Of a DNA stretch of 37,296 bases, positions 23,757-31,502 are shown in pieces. Both the position numbers and the translations under genes were made by a program. How positions within the stretch are numbered: the first letter of the stretch is position 1; each line of letters starts with the position of its first letter. A model generated the notes under the pieces. It ran no database searches and was not told the origin of the DNA. It saw only the letters and a program-made list of their open reading frames with translations. This stretch comes from Armatimonadota bacterium (GTDB lineage: Bacteria; Armatimonadota; Armatimonadia; Armatimonadales; Capsulimonadaceae). The DNA lies in the NCBI GenBank assembly GCA_025353925.1, contig JANXNV010000116.1, forward strand, positions 1-37,296, given 5' to 3'.

Positions 23757-25241
23757 ATGTCCAGCCGTATCAACACCAACACCACCGCCGCCGAGGCAGC
23801 GTATAACCTTAGCATCAACAGCAGCAATGTCGCGAAGAACATCGAGCGCCTTTCGTCAGGCCTTCGTATCAACTCCGCTGCTGACGATGCTTCGGGCCTC
23901 GTCATCTCGGAAAGCCTCCGTGCTCAGTCCGCCGGTCTGACCCAGGCCACTTCCAACACGAACGACGCCATTAACGTGGTGAAGACCGCAGAAGGCGCTC
24001 TGAACGAAGTTCATGCCCTGCTCATCAACATCCGCCAGCTCGTGGTGCATGCCGCGAACGTCGGTGCAAACGACCCCACCGCCCTTAAAGCCAACCAGGA
24101 CTCGATTGCTTCGGCAGTCGCCAGCATCAACCGGATCGCCGGAACTACGCAGTTCAACAACAAGAACTTGCTCGACGGCTCCGCCAGCTCTTCTTCCGCC
24201 GTGATCACCGGCGGGACCGGCACCGCAGTCGCAGCAGCCGGAAACAACCTGAGCATCGTATCCCAGGCCGCCGGCTACGGTGCGGTTCCTATCACCAGCG
24301 GCAACGTCACCTCCGCCGCGGCGACCGCCGAGAAGCAGACAGTCACTTTCACTTCCGCTGTGACGGCGGGTACATTCGGCGGCAACTTCTCGATAGAAGG
24401 CAAAGCGGTCACCCTAACCGGCACGGCGAACACGGCGGCGCAGGTCGCGACCGCCATTCAGCAGCAGACGGGCCTGAACTACGCCGTCACCACGGCCGGT
24501 TCCACCGCCGTCTTCACCAGCCAGGCCACGGGCAAGGCTGCTTCGACTTCGGATTACTCGGGCCTGACAAATGCCGGCGGCGGCGCGTATGCCTCGACGG
24601 CAGTCACGACGACTGGCGCAAATGGTTCGCTGACGATCAACGGCCAAACCAGCGATACGATCAGCCCGGATGGTAAAACGTTCGGCTTCTCGACCGGCAC
24701 GCTCAAGGGCCTGTCGCTCTCGACCAGCTCCACCCTGGGCGGTACCATCGGAACATTCAGTGCGACCGCCGACAAGGCCGTCTCCGGCCAGGATCTGCAG
24801 TTCCAGATCGGTGCGAATGCCGGCCAGACCGTCAATGTCAGCATCGGCAGCTCGAAAGCCAGCAACCTGGGCAATTACACGAATGCGGCCAGCAAGTCCT
24901 TCAACCTGGGCGACTTGCTCAACGGCGGTGCGCTGAATGTCGCCGACGCGACCGGCGCAGCGCAGCAGGATGCCCTGAAGATCGTCGACCAGGCCATCGC
25001 GGACGTTTCGACGACCCGCGAGAAACTGGGCGCACTGCAGAGCAACGTCCTGGAGTCGAATGTCCGCAGCCTCGGGGTTGCGCAGCAGAACACGGATGCT
25101 TCCCAGAGCACCATCCGCGACACGAACCTCTCTTCGGAGATCGTCGACTTCACGAAGAACCAGATCCTGGTTCAGGCCGGTACCAGCGCCCTGGCGCAGG
25201 CCAACCAGGCACCGCAGGCCATCCTGAAGCTTCTTCAGTAA
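23757..25241 (+). CDS. fliC: Flagellin
   Basis: This is a 494-residue flagellin. The conserved N-terminal D0/D1 region (about 1-145) reads INTNTTAAEAAYNL, ERLSSGLRINSAADDASGL and TAEGALNEVHALL. The C-terminal D1/D0 region (about 405-494) includes EKLGALQSNVLESNVRSL and ends AQANQAPQAILKLLQ. The middle, about 145-400, is Thr/Ser/Ala/Gly-rich and probably forms the surface-exposed D2/D3 domains. The protein is exported by the flagellar type III system and polymerises into the filament. It has its own sigma-28-type promoter, a long leader and a strong terminator, so it is monocistronic. The filament cap and FliS genes follow. Confidence 0.97.
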   Translation: MSSRINTNTTAAEAAYNLSINSSNVAKNIERLSSGLRINSAADDASGLVISESLRAQSAGLTQATSNTNDAINVVKTAEGALNEVHALLINIRQLVVHAANVGANDPTALKANQDSIASAVASINRIAGTTQFNNKNLLDGSASSSSAVITGGTGTAVAAAGNNLSIVSQAAGYGAVPITSGNVTSAAATAEKQTVTFTSAVTAGTFGGNFSIEGKAVTLTGTANTAAQVATAIQQQTGLNYAVTTAGSTAVFTSQATGKAASTSDYSGLTNAGGGAYASTAVTTTGANGSLTINGQTSDTISPDGKTFGFSTGTLKGLSLSTSSTLGGTIGTFSATADKAVSGQDLQFQIGANAGQTVNVSIGSSKASNLGNYTNAASKSFNLGDLLNGGALNVADATGAAQQDALKIVDQAIADVSTTREKLGALQSNVLESNVRSLGVAQQNTDASQSTIRDTNLSSEIVDFTKNQILVQAGTSALAQANQAPQAILKLLQ

Positions 25242-25260
25242 TCCGGCCCGCTCCTGACCC

Positions 25261-25292
25261 AACGGGGGCTGCTTCGGCAGCCCCCGTTTTTT
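25261..25292 (+). terminator. Intrinsic terminator of fliC
   Basis: A 12-bp stem (25261-25272 with 25277-25288) closes a TTCG tetraloop and is followed by six T (25287-25292). It is a textbook Rho-independent terminator 19 nt after the flagellin stop. Confidence 0.95.
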
Positions 25293-25303
25293 CGTTTAGT
25301 CTC

Positions 25304-25331
25304 TAAAGAAACCTCTCCTCGCCGCCGATAT
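25304..25331 (+). promoter_or_regulatory. Sigma-28-type promoter of fliD-fliS
   Basis: TAAAGAAA begins at 25304 and GCCGATAT is at 25324-25331. The gap between TAAA and GCCGA is 16 nt, one more than the enteric consensus and equal to that before pilC. It lies between the fliC terminator and fliD. Confidence 0.6.
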
Positions 25332-25358
25332 TAAAGCTATCGCAGGAGACCCACCGTT

Positions 25359-27713
25359 ATGAGTACACCCAGCATCAGTTTTTCCGGTCTTGCCTCCGGC
25401 ATCGACTCGGCCGGTATTATCGCCCAGCTTACCACTGTAGCCCAGAAGCCTATCAAGCTGCTTCAGGGCAAAGACGACACTTACAACGGTCAGCTGGCCG
25501 CCTTCCAGCAGTTCAATTCCGGTCTATCTTCACTGCAGTCCGCCGTGGCGACACTTAGTCAGGCGTCGACTTTCAACACGACCGCGGCAAGCTCATCTGC
25601 CCCAACCGTAGCGACAATCACCACCCTGCCTGGCGCGACGCCCGGCGACCACAGCCTCTCGGTGACGCAGCTTGCGACCGCCCAGAAGGTCGTGTCGGCC
25701 TCAGTCACCAGCGGCAGCACGGCTTTGGGGAAATCGGGGAGCTTTACGCTCAACGGCAAGAGCGTCGCCATCAGCAGCACGGATGCGCTGACCGATGTGG
25801 CCGTCAAAATCAACGCCGCCCAGACTGGCGTCAGCGCGACCGTGGTGAATGTTGGTCCGAACGACTTTCGGCTGACCCTGACCAGCCACCTGTCGGGTGC
25901 GGCGAACACGATCGCCGCCGCCGATGTCACCGGCGGGGTTCTTGGCAGCCTGGGAGTGCTTGGCAGCGGCGCGGCGGGGGTACGCAGCGCGGTCAATTTC
26001 ACGCAGGGCGGCACGGCCTATACCGGAGCAGCCTCGCTGTCTCTTGCCAGTGCCACGCAGTCCGTCGGCACCCTGCTGGGGATCAAGGCTGGAGCGGCGG
26101 CAAACGGCACCTTTCACATCTCCAACGGCGGGACCGGGGCCGGAAATGAAGCCGATATCGCGATCAACCTGAATACGGCCTCGCTGGCGGATGTGGCGAA
26201 TGCGATCAATCAGGCGGGAGTCAGCGGTGTCAGTGCCGAGGTCGTCACCCTGCCGGATGTCAACGGCAATCTTGGCCGCATCCATCAGCTGGAGATCGTC
26301 AATAAAAGCAGCACGGCACCCACTTTTGGCGACCCAAACGGCGTTCTAGGCACGCTAGGGGTTTTGCAGACGCCCTACACGCAGGTCGCCTCAGCGGCGA
26401 AAGATGCGAAGTTTAATCTCGACGGCCTGGACCTGACGCGCTCTTCTAATACCATAGGCGATGTTATTCCGGGGGCGACCATCAAGCTGCTTTCGGGGAC
26501 AGTTGCGACTCCGGGCGTCACTGATCTAAGCGTCACGCAGAACACGGACACCGTGGTGCAGGCGGTGAAGTCGCTGGCATCGGCCTACAATGCTATTCAA
26601 GACTTCGTCGCGGCCGAAAACAAGTTCACGCCCCCGACCGACAGCGCAGCGGGAGTCGCCGGGACCAATGCGCCCCTCTTCGGAAACACGACACTTTCTC
26701 AGGTGCAGGACCAGCTCTCGCGGGCTTTAACCGCCGTCTCGGGGAACACGACACTCGAGTCCATCGGGGTCACGCTCGGACAGGACGGCAAGCTGTCCGT
26801 AGACTCCAATATTCTAACCACCGTGCTGCAGACCGATCCCACAAAGGTCTCCAATCTTTTCAGCGCATCGGGCACGACCGATGGCACCGATATTTCATTC
26901 GTCTCGGCCAGCCCTAAAACGGCCGCGACCAGCGGCACGGGATACGTCGTGAATATTACGCGGCCCGCCACGCAGTCGGTCGGTGTTTCCGCTACGGCGA
27001 ACACGGGAGTCAGCGGTGCCCCGGAAACGCTGAGCTTTTCAGGAGCATTGTTCCCCGCCGGGGTCAAGCTAACCCTGCCCGTCGGCAGCACGCTTCAGGA
27101 CACAGTCTCGCTAATCAACAACACCAGCAGCTTGAACTCAAATATCTACGCCAGTGTCGATTCAAGCAACCATCTGGTGCTGTCGTCGCAGAAGTACGGC
27201 TCGGGCAACAGCTTTGCTGTCACTTCCGATAGTGCCGCTGCCGCGACCAACTCCGGGATCGGCCCCTCCCTCCTCGTGAACACCGGCCTGGACGTAACCG
27301 GGACCATCAACGGTGAGCCGGCAACAGGCACCGGCCGAACGCTCGCGGGCAATGCCGGGAACGCGACGACCGAGGGCCTGCAGCTGCTGGTGAGTGCGAC
27401 GGCGGCCTCCGGCGCGACCCCTAGCCATGTCGCGGTGACGCACGGGGTGGCCGACAGCCTCAGCCAGACGCTGACCCAGCTTTTGGACCCAATCAACGGA
27501 GCGGTCGCTGGAGCGGAGACGGGGCTGAACTCCCAGATTTCCGATACCCAGGCGCAGATCGCACAGATTCAAGCTTCGGTCAGCACCTATACCGACTATC
27601 TCACGCAGCTTTTCAGCCAGATGGAGACGCGCATCAGCATTTTGCAGGCACAGGGCAATGCGTTCAATGCCCAGATCGGCAATACGACCAGCACTTCCAG
27701 CACGAAGAAGTAA
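25359..27713 (+). CDS. fliD: Flagellar hook-associated capping protein FliD
   Basis: At 784 residues this is much longer than common FliD (about 450-670). The N-terminal FliD domain is clear (ISFSGLASGIDSAGIIAQL, then QLAAFQQFNSGLSSLQSAVATL). Two hook-IN-type repeats follow, GSFTLNGKSVAISSTDAL with DVAVKINAAQTGVSATVV, and GTFHISNGGTGAG with DVANAINQAGVSGVSAEVV. The C-terminal coiled region ends QIAQIQASVSTYTDYLTQLFSQMETRISILQAQG. Extra Thr/Ser-rich inserts lie near 540-690. The protein caps the filament tip and guides flagellin folding. AGGAGA sits 10 nt before the ATG. Confidence 0.95.
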   Translation: MSTPSISFSGLASGIDSAGIIAQLTTVAQKPIKLLQGKDDTYNGQLAAFQQFNSGLSSLQSAVATLSQASTFNTTAASSSAPTVATITTLPGATPGDHSLSVTQLATAQKVVSASVTSGSTALGKSGSFTLNGKSVAISSTDALTDVAVKINAAQTGVSATVVNVGPNDFRLTLTSHLSGAANTIAAADVTGGVLGSLGVLGSGAAGVRSAVNFTQGGTAYTGAASLSLASATQSVGTLLGIKAGAAANGTFHISNGGTGAGNEADIAINLNTASLADVANAINQAGVSGVSAEVVTLPDVNGNLGRIHQLEIVNKSSTAPTFGDPNGVLGTLGVLQTPYTQVASAAKDAKFNLDGLDLTRSSNTIGDVIPGATIKLLSGTVATPGVTDLSVTQNTDTVVQAVKSLASAYNAIQDFVAAENKFTPPTDSAAGVAGTNAPLFGNTTLSQVQDQLSRALTAVSGNTTLESIGVTLGQDGKLSVDSNILTTVLQTDPTKVSNLFSASGTTDGTDISFVSASPKTAATSGTGYVVNITRPATQSVGVSATANTGVSGAPETLSFSGALFPAGVKLTLPVGSTLQDTVSLINNTSSLNSNIYASVDSSNHLVLSSQKYGSGNSFAVTSDSAAAATNSGIGPSLLVNTGLDVTGTINGEPATGTGRTLAGNAGNATTEGLQLLVSATAASGATPSHVAVTHGVADSLSQTLTQLLDPINGAVAGAETGLNSQISDTQAQIAQIQASVSTYTDYLTQLFSQMETRISILQAQGNAFNAQIGNTTSTSSTKK

Positions 27714-27757
27714 TCCAGTCCCGAGAAGTATGCTAGTCCCGAGAAGTAAGTCAGCAC
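27704..27757 (+). repeat. Three imperfect 18-bp tandem units across the fliD stop and fliS leader
   Basis: The units at 27704-27721, 27722-27739 and 27740-27757 share a GARAAGTA core and an AGTCC-type end. The first holds the last codons and TAA of fliD. A 14-nt core, AGTCCCGAGAAGTA, is exact at 27717-27730 and 27735-27748. Confidence 0.8.
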
Positions 27758-27767
27758 GAAAGACACA

Positions 27768-28184
27768 ATGAGCCTACCCAACCCTTACGCGCAGTATCGC
27801 CAGAACAACGTGGAAACGGCGACCCCGACCCGCATGGTCGTTATGCTTTATGATGGAGCCATCCGGTTTCTCAGCCAGTCGCTTCCGGCCATGCGGGTCA
27901 AAAAATACGATCAGCAGTCGGAGAATATCGGCAAGGCCCAGGCGATTATCTCTCATCTGCGGGACACGCTGGACTTCGGGGCCGGCGGCGCGGTCGCGAG
28001 ACATCTGGATACGATGTATGTCGGCCTGTTCGACACCTTGACCGAGGCCAACATCCATGATAGGCCGGAGCTTGTTGAGCAGGCTATCGAAGCCCTGCGC
28101 GAGCTGCGCGAAGCCTGGGCCGAGGTGGACCGCCAGTGTCAGGCCCGCAAAGCCCCCATCGCAATCGAGCGGATCGCGGCCTGA
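27768..28184 (+). CDS. fliS: Flagellin export chaperone FliS
   Basis: At 138 residues this is a normal FliS. Its opening, NPYAQYRQNNVETATPTRMVVMLYDGAIRFL, is the family signature, and the remaining helices (ENIGKAQAIISHLRDTLDF, then HLDTMYVGLFDTLTEANIHD) match the four-helix fold. FliS binds the C-terminal D0 region of flagellin in the cytoplasm and prevents early polymerisation. It lies 54 nt after fliD, with tandem repeats in the spacer and only a weak ribosome-binding site (GAAAG). It is probably read from the fliD promoter. Confidence 0.95.
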   Translation: MSLPNPYAQYRQNNVETATPTRMVVMLYDGAIRFLSQSLPAMRVKKYDQQSENIGKAQAIISHLRDTLDFGAGGAVARHLDTMYVGLFDTLTEANIHDRPELVEQAIEALRELREAWAEVDRQCQARKAPIAIERIAA

Positions 28185-28217
28185 AAGTAAGCGAGAGAAG
28201 AAAGTAAGCGAGAGAAG
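28184..28217 (+). repeat. Exact 17-bp tandem duplication after fliS
   Basis: AAAGTAAGCGAGAGAAG occurs at 28184-28200 and again, without change, at 28201-28217. The first copy begins at the last base of the fliS TGA stop. The purine-rich unit may supply the weak ribosome-binding site of the next gene. Confidence 0.9.
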
Positions 28218-28229
28218 AGAATAAAGAGA

Positions 28230-28619
28230 ATGTCACTCATCAGCGGCAGTTCCGAGCGTGCGAAGTTCGGCTATCTGAGGGAGCTTGCTTTGGAGCAGAT
28301 CGCGGCCCTGGAGACGGATGACTTGATCGCCTTCGACCGCATTTTAGGGGCGAAGCGGTCGATCATCGAAAGCATGCGCGATACCCCCAGCTTGCTGGCC
28401 GCTGACCCGACCCTGCTCGGGGTCGTGACGCAGATCCAGGACGCCGACAAAATGGCGCATAAGCTGCTCTACCGCAAAGTGGGCCGCATCATGCGGGAGA
28501 TGGACGCCTTGAACCGCCAGAAGAAGGCACACGGGGCGTATGGGGCGGACCGCGCCGCCGCCAAGCGGACCATTGGTTTTCTGCCGGACACGCCCAGTTA
28601 TCTGGATGCGGTGCTGTAA
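28230..28619 (+). CDS. FlgN/FliT-like flagellar chaperone candidate
   Basis: This 129-residue, largely helical and charged protein has two long helices (YLRELALEQIAALETDDLIAF, then VTQIQDADKMAHKLLYRKVG) and a following stretch, MREMDALNRQKKAHGAYG. Size, helix pattern and place directly behind fliS fit the FlgN/FliT class of export chaperones, which escort hook-associated proteins such as FliD. Sequence identity to that class is too low for me to be certain. It has no signal peptide or membrane helix. It follows fliS by 45 nt and is probably the last gene of the fliD-fliS unit. Confidence 0.6.
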   Translation: MSLISGSSERAKFGYLRELALEQIAALETDDLIAFDRILGAKRSIIESMRDTPSLLAADPTLLGVVTQIQDADKMAHKLLYRKVGRIMREMDALNRQKKAHGAYGADRAAAKRTIGFLPDTPSYLDAVL

Positions 28620-28637
28620 AACCGCGCCGTGACGTGC

Positions 28638-28643
28638 TACAAT
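28638..28643 (+). promoter_or_regulatory. -10 box before mscS, possible leaderless start
   Basis: TACAAT ends 7 nt before the mscS ATG (28651), and no Shine-Dalgarno sequence intervenes. The -35 region is poor, so support is weaker than for the other leaderless candidates. Confidence 0.4.
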
Positions 28644-28650
28644 AAGCACT

Positions 28651-29517
28651 ATGCCTGCGTCCAATCCAGCTACTCCTGAATCGCCCCGCCCCCTCACCGG
28701 CTCGGTTTTCGACCGTGAGTTCTGGCAGGGCGAATCGTCGTGGATGGTTGTGGCCGAGATCGGCAAGATTCTCGTCATTTACCTTTTGCTGCGCTTTGCC
28801 GTGTACCGATTGATCGACAAAGTTCTGCTGCCTGTGCTGGCCCATGGCGAGAAACGAATCGAGCCTGCGCAGGCCTCCCGGATCAAGACTTTGGCCGGTC
28901 TGGTCAAAAGCTCCCTCGGCTACATCCTCAACTTCGTTTTCGGCATCATGATTTTGCGGGCTTTGCGGCTCGATCCCATCCCCCTGCTGACCACCGCCAG
29001 CGTGGCCGGGCTGGCCGTGGGCTTCGGGGCACAGAAGCTGGTCAAGGACATGATCTCGGGGTTCTTTATTCTGCTGGAAAACCAGTACGGCATCGGGGAT
29101 TACGTTACCATCGGGGTAGTCACGGGAACAGTCGAGGAGATCGGCCTGCGGACGACCCGCCTCCGCGACGATGTCGGCAAGCTCTACATCCTCTCCAACG
29201 GTGATATTTCGTCGGTCTGCAACCAGAGCCGCGGCGCGGTGGCCTCGTTTATCGAGATTGGGGTCGCCTCCACCGCCGATATGGACCATGTGGTGGAGAT
29301 CATCAACCAAGCTGGGGAAGAGCTGGCCCGTGAGCAGCCCGATCTTGGCCTGGCCGGTCCGCCGACCGTGCAGGGCCTCGGAGCGATGGATGCCGCCAAG
29401 CTCACCCTGCGCGTCTCCTGCCCCGTCATCGCCCCCGCCCGCCTGACAGCAGCGCAGATCGCCCTGCGGGGTCTGATTCATCAGCGTTTAGGGGAGTCGA
29501 GTGTGTGGCTGGCGTGA
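28651..29517 (+). CDS. MscS-family mechanosensitive channel
   Basis: At 288 residues this is the size of a small MscS channel, which opens under membrane tension to release solutes during osmotic downshock. Two outer helices (VVAEIGKILVIYLLLRFAVYRLI, then LGYILNFVFGIMILRAL) precede the pore helix TM3 region (LLTTASVAGLAVGFGAQKLVKDMISGFFI), which carries the Gly/Ala packing and GFGAQ of the family. The beta domain follows (YGIGDYVTIGVVTGTVEEIGLRTTRLRDD), then the alpha/beta C-terminal domain. It is 31 nt after the chaperone gene but has its own -10 box. Confidence 0.93.
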   Translation: MPASNPATPESPRPLTGSVFDREFWQGESSWMVVAEIGKILVIYLLLRFAVYRLIDKVLLPVLAHGEKRIEPAQASRIKTLAGLVKSSLGYILNFVFGIMILRALRLDPIPLLTTASVAGLAVGFGAQKLVKDMISGFFILLENQYGIGDYVTIGVVTGTVEEIGLRTTRLRDDVGKLYILSNGDISSVCNQSRGAVASFIEIGVASTADMDHVVEIINQAGEELAREQPDLGLAGPPTVQGLGAMDAAKLTLRVSCPVIAPARLTAAQIALRGLIHQRLGESSVWLA

Positions 29518-29549
29518 TATAACGAAGATATCCTTTCGTTACACGGCCC

Positions 29550-29612
29550 TTATTAAAGAATATGAGCCTTTTCTTTAATAACCGGTATACTTATTAAAGA
29601 CCTCTTTAATAA
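29550..29612. promoter_or_regulatory. Two AT-rich palindromes before fic
   Basis: The first has arms TTATTAAAGAA (29550-29560) and TTCTTTAATAA (29571-29581). The second has arms TTATTAAAGA (29591-29600) and TCTTTAATAA (29603-29612). A possible -10, TATACT (29586-29591), lies between them. They are likely operators, possibly for the winged-helix end of the Fic protein itself. A further inverted repeat, AACGAA/TTCGTT, lies at 29521-29540. Confidence 0.7.
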
Positions 29613-29621
29613 GGAACTGCT

Positions 29622-30785
29622 ATGAACCGCAACTCAGGCCAATATCATCGCAGCTCGACTTCACCAGAGCCATTTCTGGCTTTTGTGCCATCCCCGCTGC
29701 CACCTGAACCACCCCTAGAGATAACATTCACTATCCAACAGCTTTTGGAGCAGGCAAACCGCGCCCTGGGGCGACTGGATGGTATTGGGACATTGCTGCC
29801 GGACAGGCGACTTTTTTTGTACTCTTACATTCGTAAAGAGGCACTGCTTTCGTCACAAATCGAAGGAACGCAGTCCTCATTTTCCGATTTGCTGCTTTAT
29901 GAAAGTAAAGAAATGCCTGGCGTCCCTCTGGACGATGTGCAGGAAGTCTCAAATTATGTTGCGGCAATGGAACATGGCTTGCAGCGCATCGCTGAGGGCT
30001 TTCCGCTTTCGCTGCGGCTGGTTTGTGAGCTTCATGCGATCCTGCTCTCGGGAGCTCGCGGCAGCCATAAATCGCCGGGGGAATTCCGGCGGTCGCAGAA
30101 TTGGATCGGCGGATCTCGCCCCGGCAATGCTCGTTATGTCCCCCCACCGCCGGAAAAACTTATGGAGTGTCTCGGAGCGTTGGAAAAGTTCTGGCATAAT
30201 GATCCGGTTCCGACGCCGACTTTGATTAAAGCAGCATTGGCCCATGTTCAATTCGAGTCCATTCACCCGTTCCTCGACGGAAACGGGCGTGTGGGGCGAC
30301 TGCTGATCACTCTGCTGCTCTGTGCAGAAGGAGCAATCGCTCAGCCTTTACTCTATTTAAGTCTTTACCTCAAGACCAACCGGGAATCTTACTACGACCA
30401 TCTCCAGCAGATTCGGGATACGGGAGATTGGGAGGAGTGGCTGCGCTTTTTCCTGGAAGGTGTGCTGGAAACGGCAAATGGAGCGGCACAGACGACACAG
30501 GCCATTTTACAAATTTTTGCAGAGGATCGCCGCCGGATCGAAACTTTGGGCCAATCGGCCAGCTCCGCGCTGCGTGTTTTTGGACAATTGCAGGCTGGTC
30601 CATTGCTCACTATTACTAACGCCGCCGAAGCACTTCACCTAAGTGTTCCTACTGTTATCACGGCAGTCCGAAATCTGGAAAAGCTTGACATAGTACAGGA
30701 GCTGACGGGAAGGCCGCGCAAACGTTTATATGTTTACCGACGCTACCTTGACATCCTGAACGAAGGCGCGGAACCTCTTTCCTGA
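29622..30785 (+). CDS. Fic-family protein with C-terminal winged helix
   Basis: This 387-residue protein has the layout of stand-alone Fic proteins. A Fic_N region (about 30-110) contains the class II inhibitory helix motif SxxxEG (SSQIEG), which blocks ATP binding until relieved. The catalytic motif HPFLDGNGRVGR, with His and both Arg intact, follows near residue 217. Residues about 320-380 form a winged helix-turn-helix (NAAEALHLSVPTVITAVRNLEKLDIV, then RPRKRLYVYRRY). Fic enzymes transfer AMP or related groups to protein side chains. AAGGAA is the ribosome-binding site, inside the second palindrome. Four copies of that palindrome type flank the gene, suggesting autoregulation. The substrate is unknown. 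Confidence 0.92.
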   Translation: MNRNSGQYHRSSTSPEPFLAFVPSPLPPEPPLEITFTIQQLLEQANRALGRLDGIGTLLPDRRLFLYSYIRKEALLSSQIEGTQSSFSDLLLYESKEMPGVPLDDVQEVSNYVAAMEHGLQRIAEGFPLSLRLVCELHAILLSGARGSHKSPGEFRRSQNWIGGSRPGNARYVPPPPEKLMECLGALEKFWHNDPVPTPTLIKAALAHVQFESIHPFLDGNGRVGRLLITLLLCAEGAIAQPLLYLSLYLKTNRESYYDHLQQIRDTGDWEEWLRFFLEGVLETANGAAQTTQAILQIFAEDRRRIETLGQSASSALRVFGQLQAGPLLTITNAAEALHLSVPTVITAVRNLEKLDIVQELTGRPRKRLYVYRRYLDILNEGAEPLS

Positions 30786-30788
30786 TGG

Positions 30789-30851
30789 TAATTAAAGAAT
30801 ACAGCATTATTCTTTAATAAGGCCGACGCTAATTAAAGAATACTTTAATTA
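30789..30851. promoter_or_regulatory. Two AT-rich palindromes after fic
   Basis: The arms are TAATTAAAGAATA (30789-30801) with TATTCTTTAATAA (30808-30820), and TAATTAAAG (30830-30838) with CTTTAATTA (30843-30851). They share the TTAAAG core with the pair before fic. They separate it from the convergent gene ending at 30859 and could also stop transcription. Confidence 0.7.
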
Positions 30852-30858
30852 CGCGAAA

Positions 30859-31482
30859 TCAATTCATCATCGTCGGCGCAGCACGCAGGCCCAGGTCCTG
30901 CATGGCGGGGGTGCGGGCGAGGGTAGCGAGGAGGCAGCGGCCATCGTCGTGGTTTTGGGGGGCGAGGAAGAACAGCACGCCGTTCGAGAGGCCCAGGGCG
31001 GGCGGCAGAGGGGCATCGCCGGCGTCGAGGCGCAGCTTGAAGAAGCGGGGGAGCAGCTCGGGCTGCCAACGGCCATGGGCGAAGGCGGCTTCTCCCGGCT
31101 TCTGGTCGAAGACGAACATCCCCTGCCGGGTGCGCAGGCTGCCCCCGGCGTACAAAACGTACAGGGAGAGGGAGCGGACGGCTTGAGTTCCTGAAGACAC
31201 GCCCTCGACCAGCTGCAAGACCTGACGCAGTGTTTCCCAAGCCTCCGCATCGGCAACCAGCCGATGGGAGACACCCGCCCCGAGCGCCCCGGCGAACTCC
31301 TCCGGCATCTCGCGGAGCTGGTAGTAACCGCCCTCAGCGGACACGACTGCCTCCGCGACTTCATTCGCGTACTCCATACCCTCCCCCACCCGCCTCTTGA
31401 TATAGGCGATGGTTAGGCCATGCTGGGCTTGATGCTCGGCACGCAGAGCGGTAAAATCCAGGTTGTCATCGTAAGGATACAT
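30859..31482 (-). CDS. Hypothetical protein, 207 aa
   Basis: I do not recognise this protein. It is soluble, with a helical N-terminal half (FTALRAEHQAQHGLTIAYIKRRVGEGMEY, then AWETLRQVLQLVEGVSSGTQAVRSLSLYVLYAG). The C-terminal half is more beta-like (GMFVFDQKPGEAAFAHGRWQPELLPRFFKL, then GLSNGVLFFLAPQ). It has no signal peptide and no Cys-based metal site. It begins 20 nt after the stop of the permease gene, so the two probably share a transcript. No good Shine-Dalgarno sequence is seen. The last bases abut the palindromes that follow fic. Confidence 0.7.
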   Translation of the reverse strand: MYPYDDNLDFTALRAEHQAQHGLTIAYIKRRVGEGMEYANEVAEAVVSAEGGYYQLREMPEEFAGALGAGVSHRLVADAEAWETLRQVLQLVEGVSSGTQAVRSLSLYVLYAGGSLRTRQGMFVFDQKPGEAAFAHGRWQPELLPRFFKLRLDAGDAPLPPALGLSNGVLFFLAPQNHDDGRCLLATLARTPAMQDLGLRAAPTMMN

Positions 31483-31502
31483 AAAAAACCACTTCGAGAG
31501 AT

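Noticed and set aside
29521-29540. AACGAA/TTCGTT inverted repeat as terminator of mscS
   Set aside because: The stem is short and AT-rich with no T-run. It cannot be told apart from operator sequence before fic.
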